This document shows, in pieces, positions 8,436-18,116 of a stretch of 43,894 bases of DNA. Every line of letters starts with the position of its first letter. Position 1 is the first letter of the stretch. A program made the translations under genes and the position numbers. The DNA is from Bacillota bacterium (lineage in GTDB: Bacteria > Actinomycetota > Aquicultoria > Aquicultorales > Aquicultoraceae): contig JAIMBH010000011.1 of the NCBI GenBank assembly GCA_023511485.1, positions 33,485 through 77,378 of the forward strand. The letters are read 5' to 3'. The notes under the pieces were generated by a model that was given only the letters and a program-made list of their open reading frames with translations, was not told the origin of the DNA and did no database searches.

Positions 8436-10250
8436 TTAATCAACAACTTCGACTGTGCTTGTAGCCTCAGGCACAGGAGGTGGAGGACCGCCAGCGCCAG
8501 TTCCAACCCTAATTATGGCTTTCTTGGGTACATATTTGCTTACAAATTTATCTTGCCTGGTCACAGTGCCATTTTTATATACCGTTCTGTAAACGATAAC
8601 CTGGCATCCTCTCTCCCCTTCTTCTTCCTGCTTGGTAACACCCTGCGGCAGCGAGGGGTCTTCTATTATCTGTGGTGCGACATCCCTAAAGTTACTTGGA
8701 CCCTCTGTGGTATATTCAACCTTTACACCCTGGTTAGTACTATAAAAATCAATGGTAATGGAGCTAGCTGTTGTTTTAACTTTTATAAGAATATATGCCG
8801 ATGTATCGTTTTTGAATTTCAAATCTGGGCCGCCCCATGATACTGTCGCATCTCTCCCTAATGGGTAATGGCTTATATAGAAACTATGGTTATGTCGCTC
8901 AATAACCTCATATCCTCCAAAAAATATTGCGTTAAATAGAGTCGTGCCTACTTGGCATACGCCCCCGCCAAGCGAAGGAACGAGCTTGCCGTTTATAATA
9001 GCCGGAGCTTCTTTATACCCTTTTTCAGCAGTTCTCGGCCCCATAGCCCCATTAAATGAAAATATCTCTCCAGGTGCGACTATTTTCCCATCCAAAGTAC
9101 TTCCCAGTAACCGAATATTATGAACTCGCGACGCCTGCGCCGGGTTAAAGAAAGTTGTAAAGCTAGATACTTTCTCCTTGATTCCCATTTTACTAGCTTC
9201 TTCGGTGGTTAGCTTGGGCTTAGCTGTCTCCATCGAAAGCAATACTTCTCGTTTCTTTTTGCTCTTGCTTGCATCCAAAATATCATCGTATGCCTTGCTT
9301 AAGTTAACTTTTAACCCATCACTGCTTGGCACTATTGTCACTTGGTCATTTTCTATTTTAAACTGAGCGTCTTTGGCCTCTATTACAACACCCTTAGTAA
9401 CTTCTTCAAGATACTTGTTTATTTTATCCTTATCAAAAACAACAGTTAGGCTCCAGTGGTCACCTTCCCTTACTTTGCTGAAATCTATCCATTCTGCAAT
9501 TAACCTGACAGAAACCTCCCATTCGTGCTCTTTATATTTGAGAGATAGGGGAGCCTTGACCATCTCCCTTACCATCTTTTTGGCTGAGTTCAGGTGGGCC
9601 TCAGTTATATCTGGCTTCAATACCCTAGTCGGTACTTCTATGCGCTGAACTCTTTTTGACGTAAAGGCGTTGATTATCTTATCGGACAGCAGTTTTTTCT
9701 CAACTGCAATACCATTCCTGTGGGGAGTCGTAGTAACCCGGCCTTCGATAACTTTAATCTGCGCATCTTCAGCTGGATTATCGATAAATTTAGATATTTT
9801 ACCAATAATCCTATCAAGCTTATCCTGCCTGTAATTAAAGGCAATCCCAACATCTCTTGCCACAAACCATAAGGAAAATCTTTCTGCAATCGACTTAAAT
9901 AAGCCGTCTCTGCCTATTTTAAACGCTTTATCAACTGTGCCTCTTTCATCAACTTGAAAGTCCAGGTCTTTTGCGTTTATCATCCATGCCTTGCCCTTGT
10001 ATTCTATCTTTATTTCTCTATTTTCTAACTTATCGGCAAACTTACTTACAGAAGCTTTCGCAGCATCCTTATCCTGCCTTCCAATATAAAGACCGGCAAC
10101 GCTAATGCCATTATGGACTTTATTTAAAGAAACAACTGCATCTAAGACGCCAAAGAGAGCGAGAATTACGAGTATGGTGGCAACCACGATTATCGCTATT
10201 CTTGAAGATTGATCCTTAAGCATCTTTCTCATGCTATCGCTAATATTCAT
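8436..10250 (-). CDS. VanW-family membrane-anchored cell-wall protein
   Basis: A 604-residue protein with an N-terminal cytoplasmic tail, one membrane helix (about 18-42) and a long exterior part. Two peptidoglycan-binding_4-type repeats cover about 50-340, the VanW domain covers about 365-500 with its SLGGGVCQVGTTLF motif and the RHNHSFYISHYPLGRDA stretch, and a G5-like beta module (about 540-585, VYRTVYKNG) precedes a Gly/Pro-rich tail. VanW occurs in some vancomycin-resistance clusters, but most homologues, like this one, are chromosomal envelope proteins of unknown biochemical role in Gram-positive bacteria. No van ligase or reductase genes are near, so a resistance function should not be inferred. 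Start ATG 10250 has GAGGAGAG upstream. Confidence 0.85.
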   Translation of the reverse strand: MNISDSMRKMLKDQSSRIAIIVVATILVILALFGVLDAVVSLNKVHNGISVAGLYIGRQDKDAAKASVSKFADKLENREIKIEYKGKAWMINAKDLDFQVDERGTVDKAFKIGRDGLFKSIAERFSLWFVARDVGIAFNYRQDKLDRIIGKISKFIDNPAEDAQIKVIEGRVTTTPHRNGIAVEKKLLSDKIINAFTSKRVQRIEVPTRVLKPDITEAHLNSAKKMVREMVKAPLSLKYKEHEWEVSVRLIAEWIDFSKVREGDHWSLTVVFDKDKINKYLEEVTKGVVIEAKDAQFKIENDQVTIVPSSDGLKVNLSKAYDDILDASKSKKKREVLLSMETAKPKLTTEEASKMGIKEKVSSFTTFFNPAQASRVHNIRLLGSTLDGKIVAPGEIFSFNGAMGPRTAEKGYKEAPAIINGKLVPSLGGGVCQVGTTLFNAIFFGGYEVIERHNHSFYISHYPLGRDATVSWGGPDLKFKNDTSAYILIKVKTTASSITIDFYSTNQGVKVEYTTEGPSNFRDVAPQIIEDPSLPQGVTKQEEEGERGCQVIVYRTVYKNGTVTRQDKFVSKYVPKKAIIRVGTGAGGPPPPVPEATSTVEVVD

Positions 10251-10710
10251 CTACTCTCCTCAGCTACATTTTATTATTGAACGCTACCATTTTAGCGCCT
10301 CATTTCCAGCAAAACTCTTTTCACTAGTAATTGCATTGCAGCTCTCAAAAGCCTAGGAAAAAATATAACAACCATTAACACATATGCAAAAACCGCAGTG
10401 CCGCCTTTTGAATTCTACGCAAGGCAGATTCTAAAAAGCTGATAACATGCAGTAAGTAGAGGCTTAGTAGTCTTCCTGCTGCAAAGCAGGGCTATAGCTC
10501 TACACTTGTCTTCATTATCTAAATCCTCAAGTCGGTATAAAACCCCTTACTGCTTTTATTTGGGCAAAGCTTGCTCTTTACATATGCAAGCGGGAACATT
10601 ATGTCTCGTCAATACTGCAAAAGATTTTATTTTATTCCTGTGATAACAGCCCCTTGCATAATTGGACACCATTCCATTATAATAGCGCCTTTTATCAGCT
10701 CATAATCCAC
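10251..10710. other. 460-base gap without recognisable gene
   Basis: No coding region is supported here. It contains a small perfect hairpin (CCTGC / GCAGG near 10475-10490) and several AT-rich stretches, but no clear promoter pair, tRNA or repeated element was seen. It separates the DUF881/sbp cluster from the VanW gene, so the VanW promoter is expected within it. Confidence 0.6.
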
Positions 10711-11400
10711 CTAATTAGCAGATATTACTGGGTTAATCTGCAAATCGTCTTCTTTATTTAAATAAAAAGATACGCCAGAGAGTGGTGTTAACTTATCTCT
10801 TACGCCACCATTTATGGTTAAAGCATCATATAGCATCTGTGAATCCCCAATTGCAAGTATCTCATATGGCGGCGTTATCAATTTTTGGTCTACGAACATG
10901 CCTTTTGATTGTATGATTCCGGTGTGGGAAACAACTCTAATGCCATTTATTGATATGGCCTCTGCTCCACCACCCCTTAATTCCGATACAATGTCTACAA
11001 GGTCGCTCGACGTTAAAAGACCGTTCTCGTCATTTATCCTTACTCTGATACCTGGTCCCCGTACCTCCGTAATCCCGGCTAAGATTTTAAGGTTGTTTAT
11101 GCTTTTAGACGACTCATTTAATATCGTCGAGCTATCTTTATTAGCACGCTCTATTTCAAATAGCTGTAGCTTTAAGCTTGCTGTTTCGGCCTTAAGCATA
11201 TTTATTTGGTTGTTTAGGTTGCTGGCAATTTCTCCAAGGTCCTCTTCGGTTGCAGCCTGCAAAGCTTGGCCAGCTGTTTGCTGCACACGTATCTGCATAA
11301 CGATCAAAAAACCGATCACCATTGTTACTGCTGCAATCGCTAATTGTGTCCTCTTTGCCTGGTTATTTAAATCGTTGATGAACCGCCATAACATATTCAC
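10711..11400 (-). CDS. DUF881 family membrane-anchored protein
   Basis: A 229-residue type II membrane protein: short cytoplasmic start, one helix (about 15-35), a coiled coil (about 40-85, Leu/Glu/Asn-rich) and the DUF881 domain with the signature GPGIRVRINDENG (about 120), GGAEAISINGIRV (about 153) and a C-terminal YEILAIGD segment. It is a paralogue of the DUF881 gene at 11762-12493; the two bracket the small basic protein gene. The start is GTG 11400 with GGGAG about 9 nt upstream; an ATG two codons later is poorer. The family is linked by gene context to division and lipid/cell-wall genes in Gram-positive bacteria, but no biochemical function is established. Confidence 0.87.
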   Translation of the reverse strand: MNMLWRFINDLNNQAKRTQLAIAAVTMVIGFLIVMQIRVQQTAGQALQAATEEDLGEIASNLNNQINMLKAETASLKLQLFEIERANKDSSTILNESSKSINNLKILAGITEVRGPGIRVRINDENGLLTSSDLVDIVSELRGGGAEAISINGIRVVSHTGIIQSKGMFVDQKLITPPYEILAIGDSQMLYDALTINGGVRDKLTPLSGVSFYLNKEDDLQINPVISAN

Positions 11401-11422
11401 GTTTAACGACTCCCAACAGCAC

Positions 11423-11761
11423 TTACTCCCAATGACGTTTTTGGAAATAATGCCTTCTTACAAGAGCCAGGTTCTGGAATAGCCGCACACCAAATGCAAC
11501 AACAGCTGCAAGGTATAGGTCCACCCCTAGCTTGTCACCCATATATACAATAAACGCCGCCATCAGCGTATTGCTAAATATTCCTGTAAAAAAGAGTTTT
11601 TCGTTGAATTTCATCTCCAGACTTGCACGTAGACCACCGATAGCGCTATCAAGAGCAGCCAGGACAGCGATACCTAAATACTTCGACCAGTTTATAGGAA
11701 CAGGAATATTTAGTATCAACCCTAGGATAATTCCCAATATTAATCCAATTAGAGGTAGCAA
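11423..11761 (-). CDS. sbp: small basic protein, DUF1290 family
   Basis: A 112-residue integral membrane protein with three hydrophobic segments (about 3-20, 25-43, 60-98) and the conserved stretch AALDSAIGGLRA (about 35-46) typical of Sbp/DUF1290. The function is unknown. In Bacillus sbp lies next to division genes; in Actinobacteria it is flanked by DUF881 genes as here. Translation starts at TTG 11761 directly after the TAA of the upstream DUF881 gene, with GGAGGAG overlapping the end of that gene, so the two are translationally coupled. Confidence 0.87.
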   Translation of the reverse strand: MLPLIGLILGIILGLILNIPVPINWSKYLGIAVLAALDSAIGGLRASLEMKFNEKLFFTGIFSNTLMAAFIVYMGDKLGVDLYLAAVVAFGVRLFQNLALVRRHYFQKRHWE

Positions 11762-12493
11762 TTAATCTCCTCCTTCTACAACTTTTGCTTTATCTACCAG
11801 CAACCCACCATTATATCCTTTTATTACTAAGGAAGGACTTCTTGTTACCGATTTCTTTAAACCATAGAAATTCGCTATTTCGTTCATGAACCTTCTCGAG
11901 TTTATATCTTCATTTAGAGCATTTTCCAGCTTTTCTGGATCACCAATCGCTTTTATTGTATACGGTGAACTAAGGCGTGTCGAATTTATTAAGATGAAAG
12001 TGCCCGCACATCGAATTGCTGAGGTAGATATCAATCTCTGGTCGTTAACTGAAATAGCTTTGGCCCCACCACCCCAAAGGCTATTCACCACTATCCTTAT
12101 GTCATAATCGTGAATTATGTAATTGTTTGGATTTGGATCATCCTTTGGATACTGCGGATTATCTGCAAGAGTCACGATAATACCCGGTCCCTTCTCCTGG
12201 ACTAGGCCTGCGGCCATCTTAACTTTATCGAGCTCTTTGGTATACGTGGAAAGAATACCCTGGTTTTTTGCCGCTAGCTCCTCATATCTGGCAATCTGGG
12301 CTCGCTGATCCTTTATTTCGATCTCCAGTTTAGCTTTAGACTTTTCAAGCTCGCGAACTGTTTTAATAAGATCTTGTTTGCGCAGCGTATTTAGCGCTTC
12401 CCGGTTTCGCTGCTGCGTATTAAACGATGTTGCCAATAATATCCCTAGCACTATACATACAAGCGTGATTGAAAGGTGCCAATTTCTTTTCAA
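11762..12493 (-). CDS. DUF881 family membrane-anchored protein (first copy)
   Basis: A 243-residue relative of the 10711-11400 product: membrane helix about 7-23, coiled coil about 32-90, then the DUF881 domain with KGPGIIVTLADN (about 101), WGGGAKAISVNDQRL (about 139) and SPYTIKAIGDPE. It begins at TTG 12493, supported by AGGTG 8 nt upstream. It is first in the DUF881-sbp-DUF881 cluster and its stop codon abuts the sbp start. The conserved trio is characteristic of Actinobacteriota and some Firmicutes and is one of the taxonomic clues here. Confidence 0.87.
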   Translation of the reverse strand: MKRNWHLSITLVCIVLGILLATSFNTQQRNREALNTLRKQDLIKTVRELEKSKAKLEIEIKDQRAQIARYEELAAKNQGILSTYTKELDKVKMAAGLVQEKGPGIIVTLADNPQYPKDDPNPNNYIIHDYDIRIVVNSLWGGGAKAISVNDQRLISTSAIRCAGTFILINSTRLSSPYTIKAIGDPEKLENALNEDINSRRFMNEIANFYGLKKSVTRSPSLVIKGYNGGLLVDKAKVVEGGD

Positions 12494-12754
12494 TTAAATT
12501 CACCTGAGAGTAATTTCGATAAATTTCAGTATATACGATTGGCTGGTTAGTTAGAATATGCAATAACCTGCAATAATGGTTTGGTAGTACTAGTAGACCT
12601 ACGGTCATATGAAAACCACGGTATTGGGATACTTTAGTAATGTGTGAGCCTAGGTTTGGGTTAAGTCTTTATATGATAATTTTCAAGGTACCAAGGTCAA
12701 AGAATACAAGACATTGGCACTTTTGTACTTTAAAACTTCCAGGCCTGAAGGTAA

Positions 12755-14158
12755 TTACATCAGCAAGCTCGCAATATCCTTAAACCGGTCTTTTTCCTTT
12801 GATTCACTATATATTCGAATCAATGGTTCGGTTCCTGATGGCCTTACTAAAACCCAGTCCCCGCTCTCTAGAACAAGCTTTACCCCATCAATTGTTTTTA
12901 TATCCACAACCTTATCGCCTACTAATTCCCGTGGTGGGCTTTCCTTTAAACTCTTTAGCAGTTCATCCTTGCGTTCCTGTGTAATATGAACATCAATGCG
13001 TTGCGTGTAGAATCTGCCGTAAGTAGAATATATATCTTCCATTATCTCAGTTAGCGGCTTCTGCTCATGGGCTACTATTTCTGCTAGTAGTAGGTCTGCA
13101 AGCAACCCATCCTTTTCTGGTATATGACCCTGGATACTCAAGCCACCGCTTTCTTCTCCACCCAAAACCACCTGTCTCTGCATCATAACTTGTGCGATAT
13201 ACTTAAAGCCGACAGGCACTTCAACTACCTCAGTGCCAAATGCTTCTGCTATTCTGTCTAGAAGATGCGTGGTTGCAATGGTCCTAACGAGAATTCCTTT
13301 CATGCCTCTGTTTTTAAGAAGCTGAACCGCCACAAGGCTTAAAACCTGATTTGCTGTCAAATAAGTCCCATCATAATCCACCACACCGAACCTGTCTGCA
13401 TCTCCATCCAAGGCCAGCCCCATGTCTGCTTTTATCTTTATCACTTCATCTTTAAGCTCTGCAAGGTGCCTTTCGCTTGGGTCGGGATACGATCCACCGA
13501 ACAAGACATCTCGATAGTTATGTATCGTCTCTACTGAGCATCCTGCCTCAGCAAGCAGCACATCCATAAGCCCTTGAGCAGCTCCATACATTGGGTCAAG
13601 TACCAGCTTGAGTCGCGCCTCTCTTAGCTTTTCGAAATCTACAAGATTTGTTATATGCTCGATATATTTTGGAAACGGTTCTGCTTTTCGCAGTTTCCCA
13701 TTTCCATCAAGTGGGGAAGTCAGTATGCGCCCGCTTTCCTGGATGGATGAAATGTGCTTTTCGATTCTGCCTGTTATCTCCGGACTCGCAGGCCCCGCAT
13801 ATTCAGGAATAAATTTTATGCCATTGTATTCGGGTGGATTATGGCTCGCTGTAAGCATAATCGCTCCAGCGGTATTATATATCTTTATAGAATACGCGGT
13901 TATGGGAGTAGGCATTGCACGGCTCGGCATATATACCGGGATGTCGTTTCCTAACATTACAGAGGCACACTCGTTAGCAAACTGCTCTGCAAAGAAACGC
14001 GTGTCGTATCCGATTATAACCCCTTTGTCCTGAAGATTCTCTTCTATAAGGTAATCTGCAATTGCTTGAGCAACTATCCGAACGTTTGGCAATATAAATG
14101 TATCATTCATTACCGCACGCCAACCATCTGTACCAAATTTTATGACAGTATCCACCAT
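12755..14158 (-). CDS. phosphomannomutase/phosphoglucomutase (alpha-D-phosphohexomutase)
   Basis: Interconverts hexose 6- and 1-phosphates. The 467-residue protein has all four active-site loops: phosphoserine loop TASHNPPEYNG (about 102-112), Mg-binding DGDADRFG (about 240-247), sugar-binding GGEESGG (about 330) and phosphate-binding RPSGTEP (about 440). I chose ATG 14158, preceded by AGGAG at 5 nt; a TTG at 14191 lacks a ribosome site. It lies immediately downstream of the GDP-mannose-pyrophosphorylase-like fusion, so mannose-1-phosphate for GDP-mannose is the likely product, though glucose-1-phosphate formation cannot be excluded. Confidence 0.92.
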   Translation of the reverse strand: MVDTVIKFGTDGWRAVMNDTFILPNVRIVAQAIADYLIEENLQDKGVIIGYDTRFFAEQFANECASVMLGNDIPVYMPSRAMPTPITAYSIKIYNTAGAIMLTASHNPPEYNGIKFIPEYAGPASPEITGRIEKHISSIQESGRILTSPLDGNGKLRKAEPFPKYIEHITNLVDFEKLREARLKLVLDPMYGAAQGLMDVLLAEAGCSVETIHNYRDVLFGGSYPDPSERHLAELKDEVIKIKADMGLALDGDADRFGVVDYDGTYLTANQVLSLVAVQLLKNRGMKGILVRTIATTHLLDRIAEAFGTEVVEVPVGFKYIAQVMMQRQVVLGGEESGGLSIQGHIPEKDGLLADLLLAEIVAHEQKPLTEIMEDIYSTYGRFYTQRIDVHITQERKDELLKSLKESPPRELVGDKVVDIKTIDGVKLVLESGDWVLVRPSGTEPLIRIYSESKEKDRFKDIASLLM

Positions 14159-14232
14159 ATGATCTCCTGTTCGTCTAAGTTCATTAAGCAACTGCCTTAA
14201 AATTACTTCGGCACTTCCAATTTCGGCACTTT

Positions 14233-16737
14233 TTATTCTCCGGCCTGGATTACTTCATCCACGAACTTAATTAGCTTCTCCACTTCATAATCGGCATCTT
14301 TTTGTGTTTTTCCCTCAGCATAAATACGAACGATCGGCTCATCCGGGTCTGGCAGGACAAGCCCCCAGCCACCGTCGCTATATATCTTTACACCATCAAT
14401 CATCTCTGTTTGATAGTCTTTAGCAACTTCAAGTATGCGCCTCATGACAAGCCCTTTTTTATCCCAGGGACAAAATGTATTATCGCTTGCCAAATGGTAT
14501 GTCGGCAAGCTCGCCACAAGCTCAGAAATCGGTCTATCTGAAGATGCGAGATATTCCATTAGCTTAAAGAATGTTACGACTCCATCGTAAGCCGGCAGAA
14601 ATTTTGGAAATATATAGCCCCCTCCTTGTGCGCCTACAAAAATCACATCGTCTCGAAGGGCTGCCTCCATCATCGCTCTCGCGCTTACCTTAGTTCTTAG
14701 AACATCTCTTCCAAAGCTTGCCGCTATGTCCTCAACTTGCGATGATGCTGTAAGCGGAACCGCAATCTTCCCTGCATCCTTTTCATGCTGGCATGTCAAA
14801 TAAATGAATAAATGAAGAGCGTCATCGGGTGAAATCGACCGTCCGCGGTCGTCAATAAGCATGACTTTTTCACCCCCGCTGTCTATCATTATGCCAAAGT
14901 CTGCTTTAAAAGTTTCAACTATCCTTGATAGTTGCTGAACCGCGACGCCAAGCTGCTCAGGCGATAAAGTCGTTTTATATTCGCTTGTATAGGTGTTTAA
15001 ACCCACCACATCGCAATTTAGCTTCTCGAGCAAATGCGGCATTAACAGAGTTGTGCTTCCATATGCATAGTCTACCACAACCTTGAATCGCCTCTGCCTA
15101 ATCTTTTCAGCGTCAACGACACGCAATATCGAATCTCTGTATATCTCAATTGACCTCTGCGGAAATTTTGTCTCCCCAATTTCCGAAAAGAACACCCGTC
15201 TATAGTCCTGGCGATAGAAGTATTTCTCAATATCTCGCTGTGAGCCCTCTTTGATATCAATACCGTGTGAATCAAAGAAATGTATTTCCATTGATTGCTG
15301 ATCAAACGGCGATGTCCTTATGTGCAATCCGCCGACTTCCTGCCCAGTCTGAATCAAAAACCTGTTCACCGATGATGGGGCAATCCTTAAATCGCTGCAG
15401 TCGACCCCGGTCGAGTTTAAGCCTGCAATCATAGCTCTCTTTATCATACGTGCGGCACGGCTGGCATCCTGGCTAACAACTACTGAGGAGCCCTTCTTTA
15501 ATGTAGTGCCATATGCCATAGCCAGCTTCATGGCAAGCTCCACAGTTATATCGATATTTATCAGGCCGCTTACCCCTTTTGCACCAAAGAGGCTTCGCAT
15601 GCCCCTGGATTCCCAAATCAAGTTAGTATTTACCACAGCACTCTCGTCGACTCTCTTGAACGGATAAATCTTTACATCATGGTTGATGACAGCACCCTCG
15701 CCAATTACAGAGTCGTCACCTACCACTACTCCCTCCTCAATGCGAACGCCATTTTTTATATCACAGTTCTTGCCTACAACTGCACCATGTATATGCGATT
15801 GAGAACCAAGATATGCATTGTCCCAGATAACACTCCTGTGCGTATGGGCCTTACTTTTCATGACCACGTTATTTCCAATTACCGAGTACTCGTCAAGCTC
15901 CGCACCCGGCTCTATCTTTGCATTTTGGCCGATTACCACAGGGCCCGATATATCTACGGAAAGGTCAACATCGGCACCATCGCCTATCCAAACATTTTCC
16001 CTCATACGGATACCGGGAGGCTGAATCTTCGCTTTCATATCCAGAATATCCCTGTGCGCCTGCATATATTGCTCAAAATTTCCAATATCGCACCAGTAGC
16101 CGTCCATAACGCAACCATATAACGGCGCACCCTTTGCCAAAAGCATTGGGAATAGGTCCTTACTAAAATCGAAAGGCTCTCCTTTTGGTATATATTTAAA
16201 GATCTCCGGCTCCAGCACGTAGATTCCGGTGTTCACGGTGTCACTAAAAACTTGACCCCAGGTAGGCTTCTCTAAGAACCTTTCGATCTGACCCGACTCC
16301 TCCGTGATAACAACTCCAAACTCTAAAGGATTTTCAACACTTTTAAGCGCTATTGTCACCATTGCGCCTTTCCTTTTGTGATAATCGATAAGATAGCTAA
16401 GGTCAAAATCTGTTAGCGCATCTCCACTTATAACAACAAAAGGCTCATTTAGAAAATCCTCTGCTTCCTTAACGCTTCCTGCCGTGCCAAGTGGAAAATC
16501 CTCTATGGAGTAGTTCAGGTTTACGCCCTGGTCAGCACCTTTACCAAAATAGTTCTTTATCAGCTGCGGAAGAAAGTGAAGTGTAGCGACAATATCAACA
16601 ATCCCGTGCTCGCGAAGTAGTTCAAGGATATAATCCATGCAAGGCCTGTTCAGAATCGGAACCATTGGTTTTGGTTGGTTACTTGTTAAAGGCCTAAGCC
16701 GACTACCCTCACCACCAGCCATTACTACTGCCTTCAT
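14233..16737 (-). CDS. nucleotidyltransferase / LbH / phosphomannomutase-like fusion
   Basis: An 834-residue three-part protein. Residues 1-235 form a sugar-1-phosphate nucleotidyltransferase (MAGGEGSRLRPL at 6-17, then QPKPM), 245-370 a left-handed beta-helix of hexapeptide repeats, and about 385-825 a phosphohexomutase-like fold. It resembles the mannose-1-phosphate guanylyltransferase fusions of Actinobacteria and Cyanobacteria and probably makes GDP-mannose. The mutase part is degenerate: the TASHNP loop reads RTSPFDQQ, the DGDADR metal loop reads IDSGGEKV, the GEESGG loop reads GAQGGGY and the phosphate loop reads PDPDEPIV. It is therefore probably regulatory or structural. Start ATG 16737 has a near-perfect AGGAGGT. 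A genuine mutase gene follows 74 bases downstream. Confidence 0.88.
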   Translation of the reverse strand: MKAVVMAGGEGSRLRPLTSNQPKPMVPILNRPCMDYILELLREHGIVDIVATLHFLPQLIKNYFGKGADQGVNLNYSIEDFPLGTAGSVKEAEDFLNEPFVVISGDALTDFDLSYLIDYHKRKGAMVTIALKSVENPLEFGVVITEESGQIERFLEKPTWGQVFSDTVNTGIYVLEPEIFKYIPKGEPFDFSKDLFPMLLAKGAPLYGCVMDGYWCDIGNFEQYMQAHRDILDMKAKIQPPGIRMRENVWIGDGADVDLSVDISGPVVIGQNAKIEPGAELDEYSVIGNNVVMKSKAHTHRSVIWDNAYLGSQSHIHGAVVGKNCDIKNGVRIEEGVVVGDDSVIGEGAVINHDVKIYPFKRVDESAVVNTNLIWESRGMRSLFGAKGVSGLINIDITVELAMKLAMAYGTTLKKGSSVVVSQDASRAARMIKRAMIAGLNSTGVDCSDLRIAPSSVNRFLIQTGQEVGGLHIRTSPFDQQSMEIHFFDSHGIDIKEGSQRDIEKYFYRQDYRRVFFSEIGETKFPQRSIEIYRDSILRVVDAEKIRQRRFKVVVDYAYGSTTLLMPHLLEKLNCDVVGLNTYTSEYKTTLSPEQLGVAVQQLSRIVETFKADFGIMIDSGGEKVMLIDDRGRSISPDDALHLFIYLTCQHEKDAGKIAVPLTASSQVEDIAASFGRDVLRTKVSARAMMEAALRDDVIFVGAQGGGYIFPKFLPAYDGVVTFFKLMEYLASSDRPISELVASLPTYHLASDNTFCPWDKKGLVMRRILEVAKDYQTEMIDGVKIYSDGGWGLVLPDPDEPIVRIYAEGKTQKDADYEVEKLIKFVDEVIQAGE

Positions 16738-16763
16738 AACTACCTCCTGGTTATGATAATAAG

Positions 16764-17426
16764 CTATTGTACATATTCCATTATCCAAGCCTCTGTATTT
16801 CTGGGAATATTTGCTGCGGAAAGCTCTATAGTGCTGCCTTTGCGCTTAACAACATCCATCTCCTCTAGAAACGGTTCAGCTGTATCTATTTCAAAAGCGC
16901 AGTGTGCTGTCTTATAATGTATTGGTATAGCAATCTTTGGCTTTATAATTTTTACAACCCTAGCTGCTTCTTTACCATCTATTGTATAAACACCGCCAAC
17001 AGGAATCATTAATACATCAACGCCCAGCAATGCACCAACTTGCTCATCTGTAATTGGTTGCCCAAAATCGCCCATATGCGCTAATGTTATGCCGCCTACG
17101 TTGTACTTAAATATGATATTCTCGCCTCTCTTTTTACCTCTTACTTCGTCATGGAAGGATGGAATTCCTTCTATAAGGATACCTTTAATATTAAATTTCC
17201 CTATGCTGTCTATAACCTCTGGAGAGCCGTTGATAGTCGAGATATTATTATGGTCGCGGTGATGGTGACTTATTGTTACTATGTCTGCCGAAATCTTAGG
17301 AGGGGTGTATCCTGTATATTCCTGGTACGGGTCAGTTATGATTCGAATCCCTCGATTATCTTCAATTAAAAACATGGAGTGCCCAAACCAGGTAATTTGC
17401 GCACTTTCGTTTGATTGGTTGCCCAT
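16764..17426 (-). CDS. UPF0173-type metallo-beta-lactamase-fold hydrolase
   Basis: A 220-residue single-domain metallohydrolase. It begins with the ITWFGHSMFLIED strand pair of this family and has the metal motif SHHHRDHN (about 53-60, HxHxDH type), further ligands around HMGDFGQP (about 131) and IPIHYKT (about 180). The UPF0173 (YtkL-like) proteins are probably Zn-dependent hydrolases with unknown substrate. AGGTG precedes ATG 17426. It sits between pgsA and the nucleotidyltransferase fusion on the same strand, with no clear functional connection. Confidence 0.87.
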   Translation of the reverse strand: MGNQSNESAQITWFGHSMFLIEDNRGIRIITDPYQEYTGYTPPKISADIVTISHHHRDHNNISTINGSPEVIDSIGKFNIKGILIEGIPSFHDEVRGKKRGENIIFKYNVGGITLAHMGDFGQPITDEQVGALLGVDVLMIPVGGVYTIDGKEAARVVKIIKPKIAIPIHYKTAHCAFEIDTAEPFLEEMDVVKRKGSTIELSAANIPRNTEAWIMEYVQ

Positions 17427-17523
17427 AAAATCACCTGTCCTTTGCTGTATGATAAGTATTATGCGTGTTACAGGGTTATGTTTACAATTCTAACTCTATT
17501 GCCGCTAGATTTAATATACGTAT

Positions 17524-18069
17524 CTAGGTATGCCTTATGGCAGCTATACCGACCTTCAGATAATTTAAGCCAGATTTAAGCGAGAGAGCTACCCCAACGT
17601 AAAACAATAAGACGCCTATCTTCGTTATCCAACCGAAGGTTTGACCTACATTAATCAGCAATATAAACGCGGATAACATCAATACAGCGGTAGCAAGCTT
17701 TCCTTCATAGGTAACCCTTATCCGTTTACCCAGGTTAGCTATATATACCCATCCTAAAACCATAACTAAATCTCTTCCTATTACAATAAGGATTGCCCAA
17801 AGCGGGACATGTGAACTTATTTTTATATAGAGGATTAAAAGAACGGAAGCAATAAATATCCGGTCAACAACCGGGTCGAAGATTTTTCCAAATTCCGTGA
17901 CTTGATTCAGCTTCCGGGCAGCAATTCCATCAAGCCAATCGGTTAATGCAGCTATTCCGAACACCGGCGCTGCCAGCCAACTAATCCCTGCTGCACCTAA
18001 TGCAACATAGGTAATGACGGGTATTAGCAGTAATCTTAATAGGGTTAATATGTTGGGTACATTTAGCAT
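17524..18069 (-). CDS. pgsA: CDP-diacylglycerol-glycerol-3-phosphate phosphatidyltransferase
   Basis: Makes phosphatidylglycerol phosphate, the committed step to phosphatidylglycerol and cardiolipin. The 181-residue membrane protein carries the CDP-alcohol phosphotransferase motif D-x2-D-G-x2-A-R-x8-G-x3-D-x3-D (Asp44, Asp47, Gly61, Asp65, Asp69) and about five membrane helices. Length is normal for PgsA. Family members with other alcohols (inositol phosphate, for example) share the motif, so substrate is inferred. It lies downstream of the SRPBCC gene; the ribosome site is weak (GAGGT about 13 nt upstream). Confidence 0.85.
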   Translation of the reverse strand: MLNVPNILTLLRLLLIPVITYVALGAAGISWLAAPVFGIAALTDWLDGIAARKLNQVTEFGKIFDPVVDRIFIASVLLILYIKISSHVPLWAILIVIGRDLVMVLGWVYIANLGKRIRVTYEGKLATAVLMLSAFILLINVGQTFGWITKIGVLLFYVGVALSLKSGLNYLKVGIAAIRHT

Positions 18070-18116
18070 GAGATGTAGCTTACCTCTAAGCAGGTAATTA
18101 ATTTTTAATAGCTTTA

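Noticed and set aside
8424-8840. 138-codon plus-strand open frame opposite the VanW gene end
   Set aside because: No motif and fully covered by a well-supported gene on the minus strand.
8436-10250. Vancomycin resistance determinant
   Set aside because: Only the VanW domain is shared; no ligase, dehydrogenase or two-component genes are present, and the architecture is that of ordinary chromosomal envelope proteins.
10814-11482. 222-codon open frame antisense to a DUF881 gene
   Set aside because: It mirrors the real gene on the other strand, crosses two genes, and shows no domain or ribosome site.
15679-16122. 147-codon open frame antisense to the beta-helix region of the nucleotidyltransferase fusion
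   Set aside because: Low-complexity product opposite hexapeptide repeats; a by-product of the repeated sense codons.
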